A DNA stretch of 25,719 nt from JAUNBG01 sp964442735 (GTDB lineage: Bacteria; Planctomycetota; Planctomycetia; Pirellulales; Thermoguttaceae): assembly GCA_964442735.1 (NCBI GenBank), contig CAYUAP010000075.1, forward strand, positions 1 to 25,719, in the 5' to 3' direction. The notes under the pieces are model-generated. The model made no database searches. It saw only the letters and a program-made list of their open reading frames with translations, and was not told where the DNA came from. The position numbers and the translations under genes were made by a program. This document shows positions 1 to 7,586 of this stretch, in pieces (within the stretch, counting starts at the first letter, position 1; the number at the start of each line of letters is the position of its first letter).

Positions 1-65
1 GCCTGCCGTCAGGCATGGCGTCCGCGCTCCCGGGAAATGCCGCATTTATAACGTCCTAAAGTATA
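1..65 (+). mobile_element. MITE copy A, truncated by window edge
   Basis: This is the right-hand part of the palindromic element described for copy D (16000-16140). It carries the nested hairpin GCCTGCCGTCAGGC (1-14), the CGTCCGCGCTCCCGGGAAATG block and the terminal repeat ending in AGTATA at 65. The left part lies outside the window. It is about 150 bp past the stop codon of the SMP-30-like gene. The call rests on near-identity to the four complete copies. Confidence 0.8.
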
Positions 66-159
66 AAACATCATTGTTTATAGCTGTATCTTTCCTGTTT
101 TAGTCCCTTGCTAGTGAATAACATGAAATTTATATTCCGGATAAAACCAGGGAAAGTAC

Positions 160-199
160 AATTTGAGTCAATTAAATTCAATTTGAGTCAATTAAATTC
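160..199. repeat. 20-bp tandem duplication
   Basis: The unit CAATTTGAGTCAATTAAATT occurs twice head to tail just past the 3' end of the SMP-30-like gene. It is non-coding, and no hairpin plus T-run terminator is visible beside it. Confidence 0.75.
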
Positions 200-212
200 G
201 AGAAGGACACAA

Positions 213-1412
213 TTATTTTTTCTTCCAGGTAGAAAGATCGATAACAGATATAGTACCGGGCAGGTCAACTTTTGTATTCTTCAGACCGGGGAAAGGCCAA
301 TCGAAGTTGGCGATAATCATTTTACCATCCACGACCACACATTCACACGGTTGATCAAGAGAACCGTCATTTCCATCGGTATCGCCATTAATCGCCAGAA
401 TTTTGATTTGGGCTTTTTGGCCTTTTGGAACCGGGGCAAAATACCGAATTGCATTGGCCATGGAATCGTTAATAAAAACGAGATCGGTTTTGGCATCGTA
501 GTAGATTCCATCGCAGCATTGGAAGACAGGGTCATCTTTATCAATACCTTCGGGCTTTTGTGGATCATAGATACAGATTGTGTTCTCTTTGGTATATTTT
601 CCATCTTTATCAGGATAAATCGCGAACATTTGTCCATTACCGAAATGTCCGAAATAGATAACGCCTGTCTTGGAATCAACGGTCATGCCATCGGCGCCTC
701 CATCGTCTCCACGTCCGATTTTATAAACGTCCTTCATAACCAGCATGTGGGAATCTTTATCTGCTGGCTTGAGTTGAATAGCTTTAACGCCCTTGGTTCC
801 GGCCTTCAATATTTCTTCTTTATCAAAATTCCAGATTCCTCCACAGCCGATGATTTCTTTTGATTTGGGATCTTCCGTATCAAGAGCGGTATCCGTTATG
901 TACATTTTATCTTTATACCACAAAATGGCATTGGCCAATTTTAGACCGCGAACAACAACCTGGACCTCTCCTGTTGGTTCTCCGTTTTTCATAATGACGC
1001 GCAGAATACGCGACGAATAATTTTTATCATAGAAATACTGATTATCACAAACATAAAGATTACCGTCCGGACCGAAATCAAGTCCCATCGGACCGCACTG
1101 TCCCGTCTTTTTAAGAACCGGATAAACAAGAACAACTTTATAACTGCCATCCATATTCAGTTCGACAAGATAACCACCCTGATGCGAATTTTCTTTTATC
1201 TTTTTTTCGTTCTGAAGACTGAAATTAGGAACGTTTAAGAAAATCTTCCCGGTTTTTTCACAAACGGTTAAACCATCGACATTGTAAAGGCATGGGGCCA
1301 TTTTGGCAAAAAGAGTTGGCTTGAGTTGACCTTTATCGGCCGCTCTTAATTCGGACGACGCCATGATTACCAGCGTCATAACGATACAAATCGTTAATAC
1401 AACTTTTTTCAT
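213..1412 (-). CDS. secreted SMP-30/gluconolactonase-like beta-propeller protein
   Basis: A protein of about 399 aa with a clear signal peptide: a MKKVV start, a hydrophobic stretch to about residue 22, then SSELRAADK. The mature part shows recurring blade-like segments such as GLDFGPDGNLYVCDNQ, ADGMTVDSKTGVIYFG and CDGIYYDAKTDLVFIND, typical of SMP-30/gluconolactonase/LRE-like or NHL-type six-bladed propellers. These are usually lactonases or sugar-binding secreted proteins, but the substrate cannot be read here. The acidic D/N residues of the family metal site are plausible but not proven. I prefer the ATG at 1412 over the one at 1418, because AAGGAG lies 7 nt upstream of 1412 but only 1 nt upstream of 1418. 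The gene is monocistronic, with its own good promoter. Confidence 0.75.
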   Translation of the reverse strand: MKKVVLTICIVMTLVIMASSELRAADKGQLKPTLFAKMAPCLYNVDGLTVCEKTGKIFLNVPNFSLQNEKKIKENSHQGGYLVELNMDGSYKVVLVYPVLKKTGQCGPMGLDFGPDGNLYVCDNQYFYDKNYSSRILRVIMKNGEPTGEVQVVVRGLKLANAILWYKDKMYITDTALDTEDPKSKEIIGCGGIWNFDKEEILKAGTKGVKAIQLKPADKDSHMLVMKDVYKIGRGDDGGADGMTVDSKTGVIYFGHFGNGQMFAIYPDKDGKYTKENTICIYDPQKPEGIDKDDPVFQCCDGIYYDAKTDLVFINDSMANAIRYFAPVPKGQKAQIKILAINGDTDGNDGSLDQPCECVVVDGKMIIANFDWPFPGLKNTKVDLPGTISVIDLSTWKKK

Positions 1413-1470
1413 CTTCATTCTCCTTCATATTAATATTGTCCTAAAAAGGGATACATTCCTTTATTTTTTA

Positions 1471-1499
1471 ATTTTAACACGTCTTTTTTCGATAGTCAA
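1471..1499 (-). promoter_or_regulatory. sigma70-type promoter for the SMP-30-like gene
   Basis: On the minus strand, TTGACT (1499-1494) is followed by a 17-nt spacer and TAAAAT (1476-1471), close to consensus -35 and -10 boxes. It lies about 60 bp upstream of the start codon. Confidence 0.55.
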
Positions 1500-1697
1500 T
1501 CACTCGAAACATGAATAATTTTATAATTTTTTAATCTCAAAAAATAAATGCTTTTATTTACAACCGCAGGTATACTACAGGATGTTTTCAATTGTGTCAT
1601 TTCGACCGTCCAGATAATATGCAGTCGATGACTGTTTGGGGGATAACAATTCCGACTACACCTTCATCCATGGCTTGACGGTAGAGGGTGTTTTGAA
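1500..1697. other. non-coding stretch upstream of the minisatellite
   Basis: AT-rich intergenic DNA between the SMP-30-like promoter and the 15-bp repeats. The short open frames here are continuations of the repeat frames and show no protein-like composition. I see no RNA gene or hairpin terminator. Confidence 0.5.
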
Positions 1698-1946
1698 GAC
1701 GATATCTGTAGACGATACCTGTAATGACGATACCTGTAATGACGATACCTGTAANNNNNNNNNNNNNNNNNNNNNNNNNNNNNNNNNNNNNNNNNNNNNN
1801 NNNNNNNNNNNNNNNNNNNNNNNNNNNNNNNNNNNNNNNNNNNNNNNNNNNNNNTCACAATACCTGTAATCACAATACCTGTAATCACAATACCTGTAAT
1901 CACAATACCTGTAATCACAATACCGGTAGTGATGATACCTGTAGTG
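1698..1946. repeat. 15-bp minisatellite spanning an assembly gap
   Basis: Tandem 15-bp units run into exactly 100 Ns (1755-1854) and continue after them. Left units are GACGATACCTGTAAT. Right units are CACAATACCTGTAAT (four or more), ending in degenerate CACAATACCGGTAGT and GATGATACCTGTAGT. The shared core is ATACCTGTA. A gap of exactly 100 Ns usually marks an unknown length, so the true array is probably longer. All frames stay open because the unit is a multiple of three (for example ITGIV repeats on the minus strand), but nothing else supports coding. Confidence 0.9.
1755..1854. other. assembly gap (100 N)
   Basis: A run of exactly 100 N inside the minisatellite. The repeat probably collapsed or broke the assembly, so the distance across it is not reliable. 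Confidence 0.98.
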
Positions 1947-2001
1947 ACGAAACAGAAATTTCAAACATTGATAAATACCAATATCATTCCGATCTGGAGT
2001 A

Positions 2002-2029
2002 TATCTTCACTTCATCATTATCTTCACTT
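2002..2029. repeat. direct repeat matching the smpB 3' end (left copy)
   Basis: A 28-bp sequence built from the 17-bp unit TATCTTCACTTCATCAT. It matches 2234-2261 at 26 of 28 positions. The right copy runs into the last codons of smpB, so the inverted-repeat element at 2030-2235 is bracketed by direct repeats. Confidence 0.75.
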
Positions 2030-2235
2030 GTAACCATTCACGAACGATTTTGGAACCACGAATATTACGGATAAACACAGAGAGTCTGTCGTAAAATATA
2101 ATATTTTACAATAACAAACGAAACATTTTTATCGATGATAATAAATAATTTTATTATAAAAAAGTTTGTATGCCAAAATACTATCCGTGAAAATCAGTGT
2201 TATCCGTGGTTTCACTTTATATCCGTGAACGGTTA
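2030..2235. repeat. long inverted-repeat element, copy 1 (uninterrupted)
   Basis: About 206 bp, nearly the same as 15900-16238 once the MITE there is removed. Shared blocks include GTAACCATTCAYGAACG, CGGATAAACACAG, CAATAACAAACGAAACA and TGAAAATCAGTGTTATCC. The two ends are imperfect inverted repeats of about 55 bp: left GGAACCACGAATATTACGGA, right GTTATCCGTGGTTTCAC and ATCCGTGAACGG. The element is non-coding. It lies between the minisatellite and the smpB 3' end and could also act as a 3' hairpin for smpB mRNA. It is probably a mobile or palindromic dispersed repeat. Confidence 0.7.
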
Positions 2236-2267
2236 TCTTCGCTTCATCATTATCTTCGCTTCATCAT
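2234..2267. repeat. 17-bp tandem pair overlapping the smpB stop
   Basis: TATCTTCGCTTCATCAT occurs twice in tandem (2234-2250 and 2251-2267). The second unit covers the smpB C-terminus (MMKRR); the first lies just past the stop codon. Similar units occur at 2002-2029. Confidence 0.8.
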
Positions 2268-2744
2268 AGAGAGACGAAGGCCGCGTTTGGCGTCCGCTTC
2301 TTTTTTGGACTGTCGTTTATCAAACTCTTGTTTTCCCTGGCACAGTCCCAGCAGAACTTTTGCCCGTCCTTCTTTAAAATAAAGACGAAGTGGAACTAAT
2401 GTCAGACCTTTATCCTGTCCTTTACGAGCGAATCGGTCAATTTCGCGTTTATGAAGAAGTAATTTACGAGGGCGTTTCGGCTTGTGATTCATTTTACCAG
2501 CCTCAAAATACTCGGGAATATCACATTCATACAACCACACTTCTCCACTTTTTATTCGAGCAAAAGCCTCAGACAAGGAAACAGTTCCATTTCGCAGACT
2601 CTTAACTTCACTGCCGACCAGAACCATACCGCACTCCAATGAATCCAAAATATTATATTCATGTCGGGCTCGTCTGTTTTCAGATACAACCCGATCTGCA
2701 GAATTTACCCTTTCAGGGGTCGTTTTTTGTTTCTTTTTCGCCAT
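2250..2744 (-). CDS. smpB: SsrA-binding protein SmpB
   Basis: 164 aa, close to the usual 150-160. SmpB binds tmRNA and delivers it to stalled ribosomes for trans-translation in the cytoplasm. Family features are clear: NRRARHEYNILDSLECGMVLVGSEVKSLR near residues 23-52, then LSEAFARI, the GEVWLYECDIPEY strand, an RPRKLLLHKREI block and the basic C-terminal tail ending GLRLSMMKRR. It starts 13 bp after the stop of the LptF/G-like gene, so the two are probably co-transcribed. The Shine-Dalgarno sequence is weak, which is compatible with coupling to the upstream gene. The last codons are part of a 17-bp repeat that continues past the stop. Confidence 0.97.
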   Translation of the reverse strand: MAKKKQKTTPERVNSADRVVSENRRARHEYNILDSLECGMVLVGSEVKSLRNGTVSLSEAFARIKSGEVWLYECDIPEYFEAGKMNHKPKRPRKLLLHKREIDRFARKGQDKGLTLVPLRLYFKEGRAKVLLGLCQGKQEFDKRQSKKEADAKRGLRLSMMKRR

Positions 2745-2757
2745 GATATAAATTAAC

Positions 2758-3909
2758 TCACTTTCTATTCGTTAAAAGAACACGTGGCTTAATTATCAAT
2801 TCCATAAAAATACAAAAGGAAATTGGAATAAAAACCAAAACAGGAATCCAGGCAGCTAGTACTGGGTCGTATTCTGCCAAAAAATAGGCACTGACATATT
2901 GCAGTCCTATATAAATAAAGGTTATAAAAATACAAATAAAAATATCCCTTGACATTTTATTGACATTTCTAAAAAAGATTAAAGGAAGACAGAAAAAAAA
3001 TGGAAGCATATCTATCACTGGACGCACTATCCGATTATGTATGCTTGCCAATAATTCTTTTTTGGAAAAATGAAGACTGTCATTGTGACTAGCTCGAATC
3101 AAATCCATTGTGGAAGCATATCGAACCCATTTATCTCCGATCATCATAACGTCAAAAGGTAAACCACTAACCAAAAAACATTCATCAGGAGCTAAAAAAT
3201 CAGAATGATCCATCGGTGTCAACAAATAATCATTAACCGACTTCTTCTTGAGAATCTCAAGAGGTTTCGTCACCTTTTGTATTAACCAGCCCGTCTGATG
3301 TTTGTCATTGGCTAATTTGTATATCGCTTTTTGTGCATATAATTTAGTTCCATGAACAGAAAAAGCATTGGGAAATGTTAATATCGGATCGATTATCTCC
3401 TGATTAGCACGTACAGCACTCTTTCCCGCTAAACGAATGTTTGTTATATAATCCTTCATTTGCTTCACTGAAACCGATTGATCTTTTTCAAAATATTCGT
3501 CCGGAGTACGTATGATTTCTTCTATATTTCTTGGAACTACAATTTCTCTAATTACAAGGAACAGTAAAGAATAAAAAAACGCTGTGGCAAAAAGAGGCAA
3601 TAACAAACGTAATCGCGATACACCATTGGCCATTAACGCGATCATTTCATTACTGTGATCCATCGTTTTGAGCATGGTTATAGCTACAATTAAAAATAAA
3701 AATGGCGCTATCATATTCAATAAAGGAAATGAATGTGCTATATAGTATTTTAATATGATTACAATTGTATTTACGGTGTCTGTTCTTCCGACAAAACTAT
3801 CAAAATTACTGAATAAATCAATGACCATATAAAATAATAATATTAGCAGACACCATAAAGCCAATAAAAAAGTAAACTTCCTTGCTATATATCGATCCAT
3901 TATTGTCAT
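2758..3909 (-). CDS. LptF/LptG (YjgP/YjgQ) family permease
   Basis: 383 aa. The architecture fits YjgP/YjgQ permeases, the inner-membrane subunits that with LptB move lipopolysaccharide out of the membrane towards LptC/LptA. The N-terminal MDRYIARKFTFLLALW and first helix (about 12-35), two more helices (about 55-80 and 100-122), a large extracytoplasmic domain (about 125-300) and three C-terminal helices (about 300-372) match the family. I cannot say whether it is LptF or LptG. The start at 3909 has AAGGA 10-11 nt upstream; the alternative Met, three codons later, is too far away. It is followed by smpB. Confidence 0.88.
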   Translation of the reverse strand: MTIMDRYIARKFTFLLALWCLLILLFYMVIDLFSNFDSFVGRTDTVNTIVIILKYYIAHSFPLLNMIAPFLFLIVAITMLKTMDHSNEMIALMANGVSRLRLLLPLFATAFFYSLLFLVIREIVVPRNIEEIIRTPDEYFEKDQSVSVKQMKDYITNIRLAGKSAVRANQEIIDPILTFPNAFSVHGTKLYAQKAIYKLANDKHQTGWLIQKVTKPLEILKKKSVNDYLLTPMDHSDFLAPDECFLVSGLPFDVMMIGDKWVRYASTMDLIRASHNDSLHFSKKELLASIHNRIVRPVIDMLPFFFCLPLIFFRNVNKMSRDIFICIFITFIYIGLQYVSAYFLAEYDPVLAAWIPVLVFIPISFCIFMELIIKPRVLLTNRK

Positions 3910-3987
3910 TGTTTTTCAATCCTTTTATTCATTTATTAATTGAGGTTTATACCATGTTTTTTGCTTCTTCTCGCGGTTTATCAGTCT

Positions 3988-6900
3988 TTATTCGTTGGTG
4001 TCTAAAAACCATGCTTTTTTCCGTATCAAATTGCCCTCTTGAAATATTTCATAGAAACGAAGGGGCTTTTCTCTTTCTGTCAGGGATGCGGATAAATCAG
4101 AAGCAATGAAATCACAATCAGATTCTTTGTTTGCAAAATCGACCTCCTCGGAGGCGGCCAAACAGGCATTGACATTATCAGACTGTAATACGTTTAAAAC
4201 TGTTTCCGGTATCGTTACCATCGCAAGTGAATATTGCTCTTTTTCATTATTTAACCGAAGGGTTATATTTTTTGTGCCTGTTGTATTATAGATGTAATAC
4301 AGAACAAGGGAAGAAGAATTTCGCTGAATTGTATTTATTTTACCATCGCCCCAATCAATGGTCCATTGGGATATTTCAATGTTTTGACAGGAAAAAGCAT
4401 TAACCGAAAGACGAACGAACAATATATCATCCATTACCGTTTGTTCCAATTGTGAAACAATAACAGGAGTGGTTGATTCTATCTGAAAACATTGGGTCGT
4501 ATCGGTGTATTTACCAAACTGGTCCATTACACGTAATGTAACTTCCAACTGATTGTTTACCGGACTGTAGTCGTTCACGTTCAGATAGTAAATGCCTTCT
4601 CCTTCAATAAATGAATCTGTTCCGGGCAGTTTCCATAAATAGATTAGATTCGAACCGTCTTCCTCGTCCGAAGACATTAAACCCGATAAAAAAACCGTTG
4701 TTCCATATTGCAGGGAAGGACCGTTCGAGGAAGTCAAGACTGCTACAGGCATTTGATCGATTCGGGTTGATTGATCGAACAGAAAAACCTCGGTGTCATA
4801 ATAGTATTCACCACCCTGGACCTGAAGTTTAAAATCATAACTTGTTTCAAACTTCAATCCGGTAACCATAATATCCGTATTTTGAGAAATATCTTCATAT
4901 TGATACCAGATATTATCATCCGCAGTCGATTCTTTATAGTATAAAATGTAACCACCGGCATGGGCCACGGACGACCAACTTAATTCAATTGAATACCAGT
5001 CAATGTCAATAACACTAAAGTCGGAGGGTTGTTCCAATGACGAAGGATTAACAATAACCGTGATAATCGTATCCGAATAACATCCCAGTGAATTGATGGC
5101 ACGAACAGAAACCGTATAGGTTCCTGGCGTTAAAGTCGTTTTCAACAGAAGACGATTGGATTCAATTTGAAAATCTGTGTTATTCGATTCCCCTGTTTCA
5201 TCGACCAGGACATAGACAATATCACTGTCACCATTGGGATCCACAACACTCAAGGTCCCGATTTCCGTTCCTGCCGATACTCCATAGGCTATTTCCCAAG
5301 ATGATAACGATATTGCCCCTGGTACGTAAAGAGGATCGGTATAATTCGGTAAAATAGTGAACGATAAAATATATTCATTATTGTCTTCGTTCGATTCATC
5401 GACACTGTTTTCACTATCAAGTTTAATCGTAATCGTATGATTTCCAATAGAGAGATTGGTTATGGCTATGGTTTTACAGGCCCCTGTTCCATAGATATGA
5501 TTGGTGGATACCGATACAACTTTCCATAAACTGTCATCGCAAAAAACGGAGATATAATAGGGATCCGTATCGGCTCCAGCCATTCCTATATTGACCCAGG
5601 AGAAAAAGAGATAAATATTATCCGACTGTCGAAATTCTGTTTTGACCACAAGACCATCCTGGCCAATAGTCATATAGGCTGCTGCAGGCCAGTTCGCGAT
5701 TTTTTCAAAATACAGGTCCGGTAATGGGAGTACGGTAATGGAATAGGCTCCCAAACTTCCGTAGTCAGAATAACCTGTTTCTGAAGGAGTTCCACAGCCA
5801 CAACCTTCCACTGAAAAATAATAATCTCCCGATAGATCTTCCAGGGAAATATAAATAGAGAGTGTTTCTTCCGTATCGTAAATAGTCAGTAAATTGTAAT
5901 TGGAATCGTATAATTTAACGAGAACATCCAGATTCGTAATACCTTCCAAACCACCGATGCGTAAAAAAGCACTTAATCCGGAAGTCGAAAAAGAAAACAG
6001 ATCGATATCGGAACTCTGTTCAATTATACCGGACATGGAAGTTTCACTGTTCAGATTCCCCAGGATACCGATGGAACATTCGGTATCTGAAAACGAGTCG
6101 GCGTAATCGTCGGTACGAAATCTCAATTTACTTGATAAAATCGCTACTTCATCCTGTGAAGTTACCGTGGAACTGCCATAAATATGGGCACCTTCATATT
6201 CTCCCTTGCTCCATTGAGTCAGGTTGGAATAATATCCTGTTCCCATAATGGGAGCCCAAGTCGAGGTCCCTTCATAATATTCCGTACTGGTCGATTGTGA
6301 AGAATAGCCATCATGATACAGTCCAAGAGTATGTCCCAATTCGTGTGTTGCCGACTCCGCTATATATTTGGCGGAATTAAGTAACGATTTCGAAAAAACA
6401 AAACAGGGACATTCCCGTGTCAAGGTCATTGTAAAGGAGTTTATACGTGAAATACCTCCTGCTGCCGTTACATACCAGTCATCCCAACTACCACCTATAC
6501 AAACCCTTGTTCCATAAATGTTATCGGAAGAACTTGAACGATATAAAGCCGTAGACTCCGGCTCTTGTGTGGTAACATTCACCTGAAACGGCATATAGTC
6601 TTCCGATATTCGGAGCCAAACTTCATAAATAATGGCCAATTCATCAGAATTATAATCGTTACTCGAATCAATAGAAAAAACCGGCGTTGTTATAATACCT
6701 GATCCCAATACACTGTAACGTGATGTATTCCAAAAACTGCCTGTTAATGTATTTCCGGTAAAATCAAGATAAATTGTATAATTTGCCCCGGGAAGACTGT
6801 TCAATTGAAAAATGTTTTCTGCCGTGTAAAGGATTTCATCGACCATTATGGAATTACTGTCCACGGCTGTTATCAGAGAGTTGGCTGTCTCCAATTTGTT

Positions 6901-7140
6901 CTCTTCGGAGATCGAGGACAGATCTAAATTTGTTGCCTGTACCTCGTTCGAGATATTTGAAACATAACAGGATGAATTTAAGTCTGCCTCCTGTAGTGAA
7001 TTGGAAGTCGTTAATGGAGATACTGTAGATAATAAAAAACGTTCCTCAAGTCGTTCCATTGAAAGTGATCGAACTGGAAGATGCTGTCCTTCTCTATTTC
7101 CATTTTTTATTCTGTTAATATGATATTCATTATTCCGCAT
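3988..7140 (-). CDS. secreted multidomain zinc metalloprotease with LEPR-XLL-type N-terminus
   Basis: 1050 aa. Residues 28-38 (MERLEERFLLS) match the planctomycete N-terminal LEPR-XLL motif of very large exported proteins. The metzincin zinc site HELGHTLGLYHD is at residues 266-277 (DNA 6310-6345), followed by a likely Met-turn in APIMGTGYY, so the peptidase is probably active. After it come, in order, a PPC-like beta domain (about 340-470), a CARDB-like domain (about 480-605, ending VDESNEDNNEY), a cadherin-like domain (about 615-705), a fibronectin type III domain (about 710-805) and two PKD-like domains (about 805-985; the second has WTIDWGDG). Two close Cys pairs (CPC, CGCG) are unusual. 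Its partner or substrate is unknown. It probably works at or outside the cell surface. The 3' end is 78 bp from the LptF/G-like start. Confidence 0.85.
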   Translation of the reverse strand: MRNNEYHINRIKNGNREGQHLPVRSLSMERLEERFLLSTVSPLTTSNSLQEADLNSSCYVSNISNEVQATNLDLSSISEENKLETANSLITAVDSNSIMVDEILYTAENIFQLNSLPGANYTIYLDFTGNTLTGSFWNTSRYSVLGSGIITTPVFSIDSSNDYNSDELAIIYEVWLRISEDYMPFQVNVTTQEPESTALYRSSSSDNIYGTRVCIGGSWDDWYVTAAGGISRINSFTMTLTRECPCFVFSKSLLNSAKYIAESATHELGHTLGLYHDGYSSQSTSTEYYEGTSTWAPIMGTGYYSNLTQWSKGEYEGAHIYGSSTVTSQDEVAILSSKLRFRTDDYADSFSDTECSIGILGNLNSETSMSGIIEQSSDIDLFSFSTSGLSAFLRIGGLEGITNLDVLVKLYDSNYNLLTIYDTEETLSIYISLEDLSGDYYFSVEGCGCGTPSETGYSDYGSLGAYSITVLPLPDLYFEKIANWPAAAYMTIGQDGLVVKTEFRQSDNIYLFFSWVNIGMAGADTDPYYISVFCDDSLWKVVSVSTNHIYGTGACKTIAITNLSIGNHTITIKLDSENSVDESNEDNNEYILSFTILPNYTDPLYVPGAISLSSWEIAYGVSAGTEIGTLSVVDPNGDSDIVYVLVDETGESNNTDFQIESNRLLLKTTLTPGTYTVSVRAINSLGCYSDTIITVIVNPSSLEQPSDFSVIDIDWYSIELSWSSVAHAGGYILYYKESTADDNIWYQYEDISQNTDIMVTGLKFETSYDFKLQVQGGEYYYDTEVFLFDQSTRIDQMPVAVLTSSNGPSLQYGTTVFLSGLMSSDEEDGSNLIYLWKLPGTDSFIEGEGIYYLNVNDYSPVNNQLEVTLRVMDQFGKYTDTTQCFQIESTTPVIVSQLEQTVMDDILFVRLSVNAFSCQNIEISQWTIDWGDGKINTIQRNSSSLVLYYIYNTTGTKNITLRLNNEKEQYSLAMVTIPETVLNVLQSDNVNACLAASEEVDFANKESDCDFIASDLSASLTEREKPLRFYEIFQEGNLIRKKAWFLDTNE

Positions 7141-7586
7141 TACTCAAATTCTCTATATATAACATCGGACTTTTGCCATAACACGGAAGTCCGTCCGTGT
7201 CTTGTAGTATTTCCAAACACTCTTCTCTATTATTATAACGGTATTACCATTTTTGGGAGAACTCAATAGGAAAATAATTAAAAAAAGTCGAAAATAGAAA
7301 AAATGATCATTACATAGTGTTACTGATACATATATTTAGTAACATTATATAGTAGATCTTTTATTTTTTTATTGTTTTTAGGAGGAAACAGGCTGGAATA
7401 CTTGTTATTGATAAAAATAAAAATTGGTCTGGCATCAAATGATGAATATTGTTATTATTCGCATAAAGGACAATAGACTGTTGAAAAAATCAGTAGTTTT
7501 ATTATTTAGGAAATGTTTTAGGCGAGTTGGAAGCTTCTTCCCTTGACACTATCACGGTTAATTATTTCCGGAGAAGGTAGTATATA
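7141..7586. other. divergent intergenic region between metalloprotease and TolQ-like genes
   Basis: 446 bp of AT-rich DNA that must hold the promoters for both divergent genes. I found no convincing paired -35/-10 boxes: TTGACA at 7543-7548 lacks a well-spaced -10. One inverted repeat is listed separately. No ORF or RNA gene is apparent. Confidence 0.5.
7318..7344. promoter_or_regulatory. candidate operator: 7-bp inverted repeat
   Basis: TGTTACT (7318-7324) and AGTAACA (7338-7344) form exact inverted arms around a 13-nt AT-rich centre, 240 bp upstream of the TolQ-like gene. The size and symmetry suit a dimeric regulator site. This is suggestive only. Confidence 0.25.

Noticed and set aside
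108..863. Open frame of 251 codons on the plus strand
   Set aside because: It lies antisense within the SMP-30-like gene, which has a signal peptide, ribosome-binding site and promoter. The translated product has no recognisable features.
1698..1946. CRISPR array
   Set aside because: The units are 15 bp and directly adjacent with no unique spacers, and no cas genes are nearby.
1656..2074. Open frames through the 15-bp repeats on both strands
   Set aside because: They are open only because the repeat unit is a multiple of three. They cross 100 N and have no ribosome-binding site or protein-like flanks.
7543..7564. TTGACA as a -35 box for the TolQ-like gene
   Set aside because: No -10-like hexamer lies at 16-18 nt; the nearest TAATTA is only about 10 nt away.
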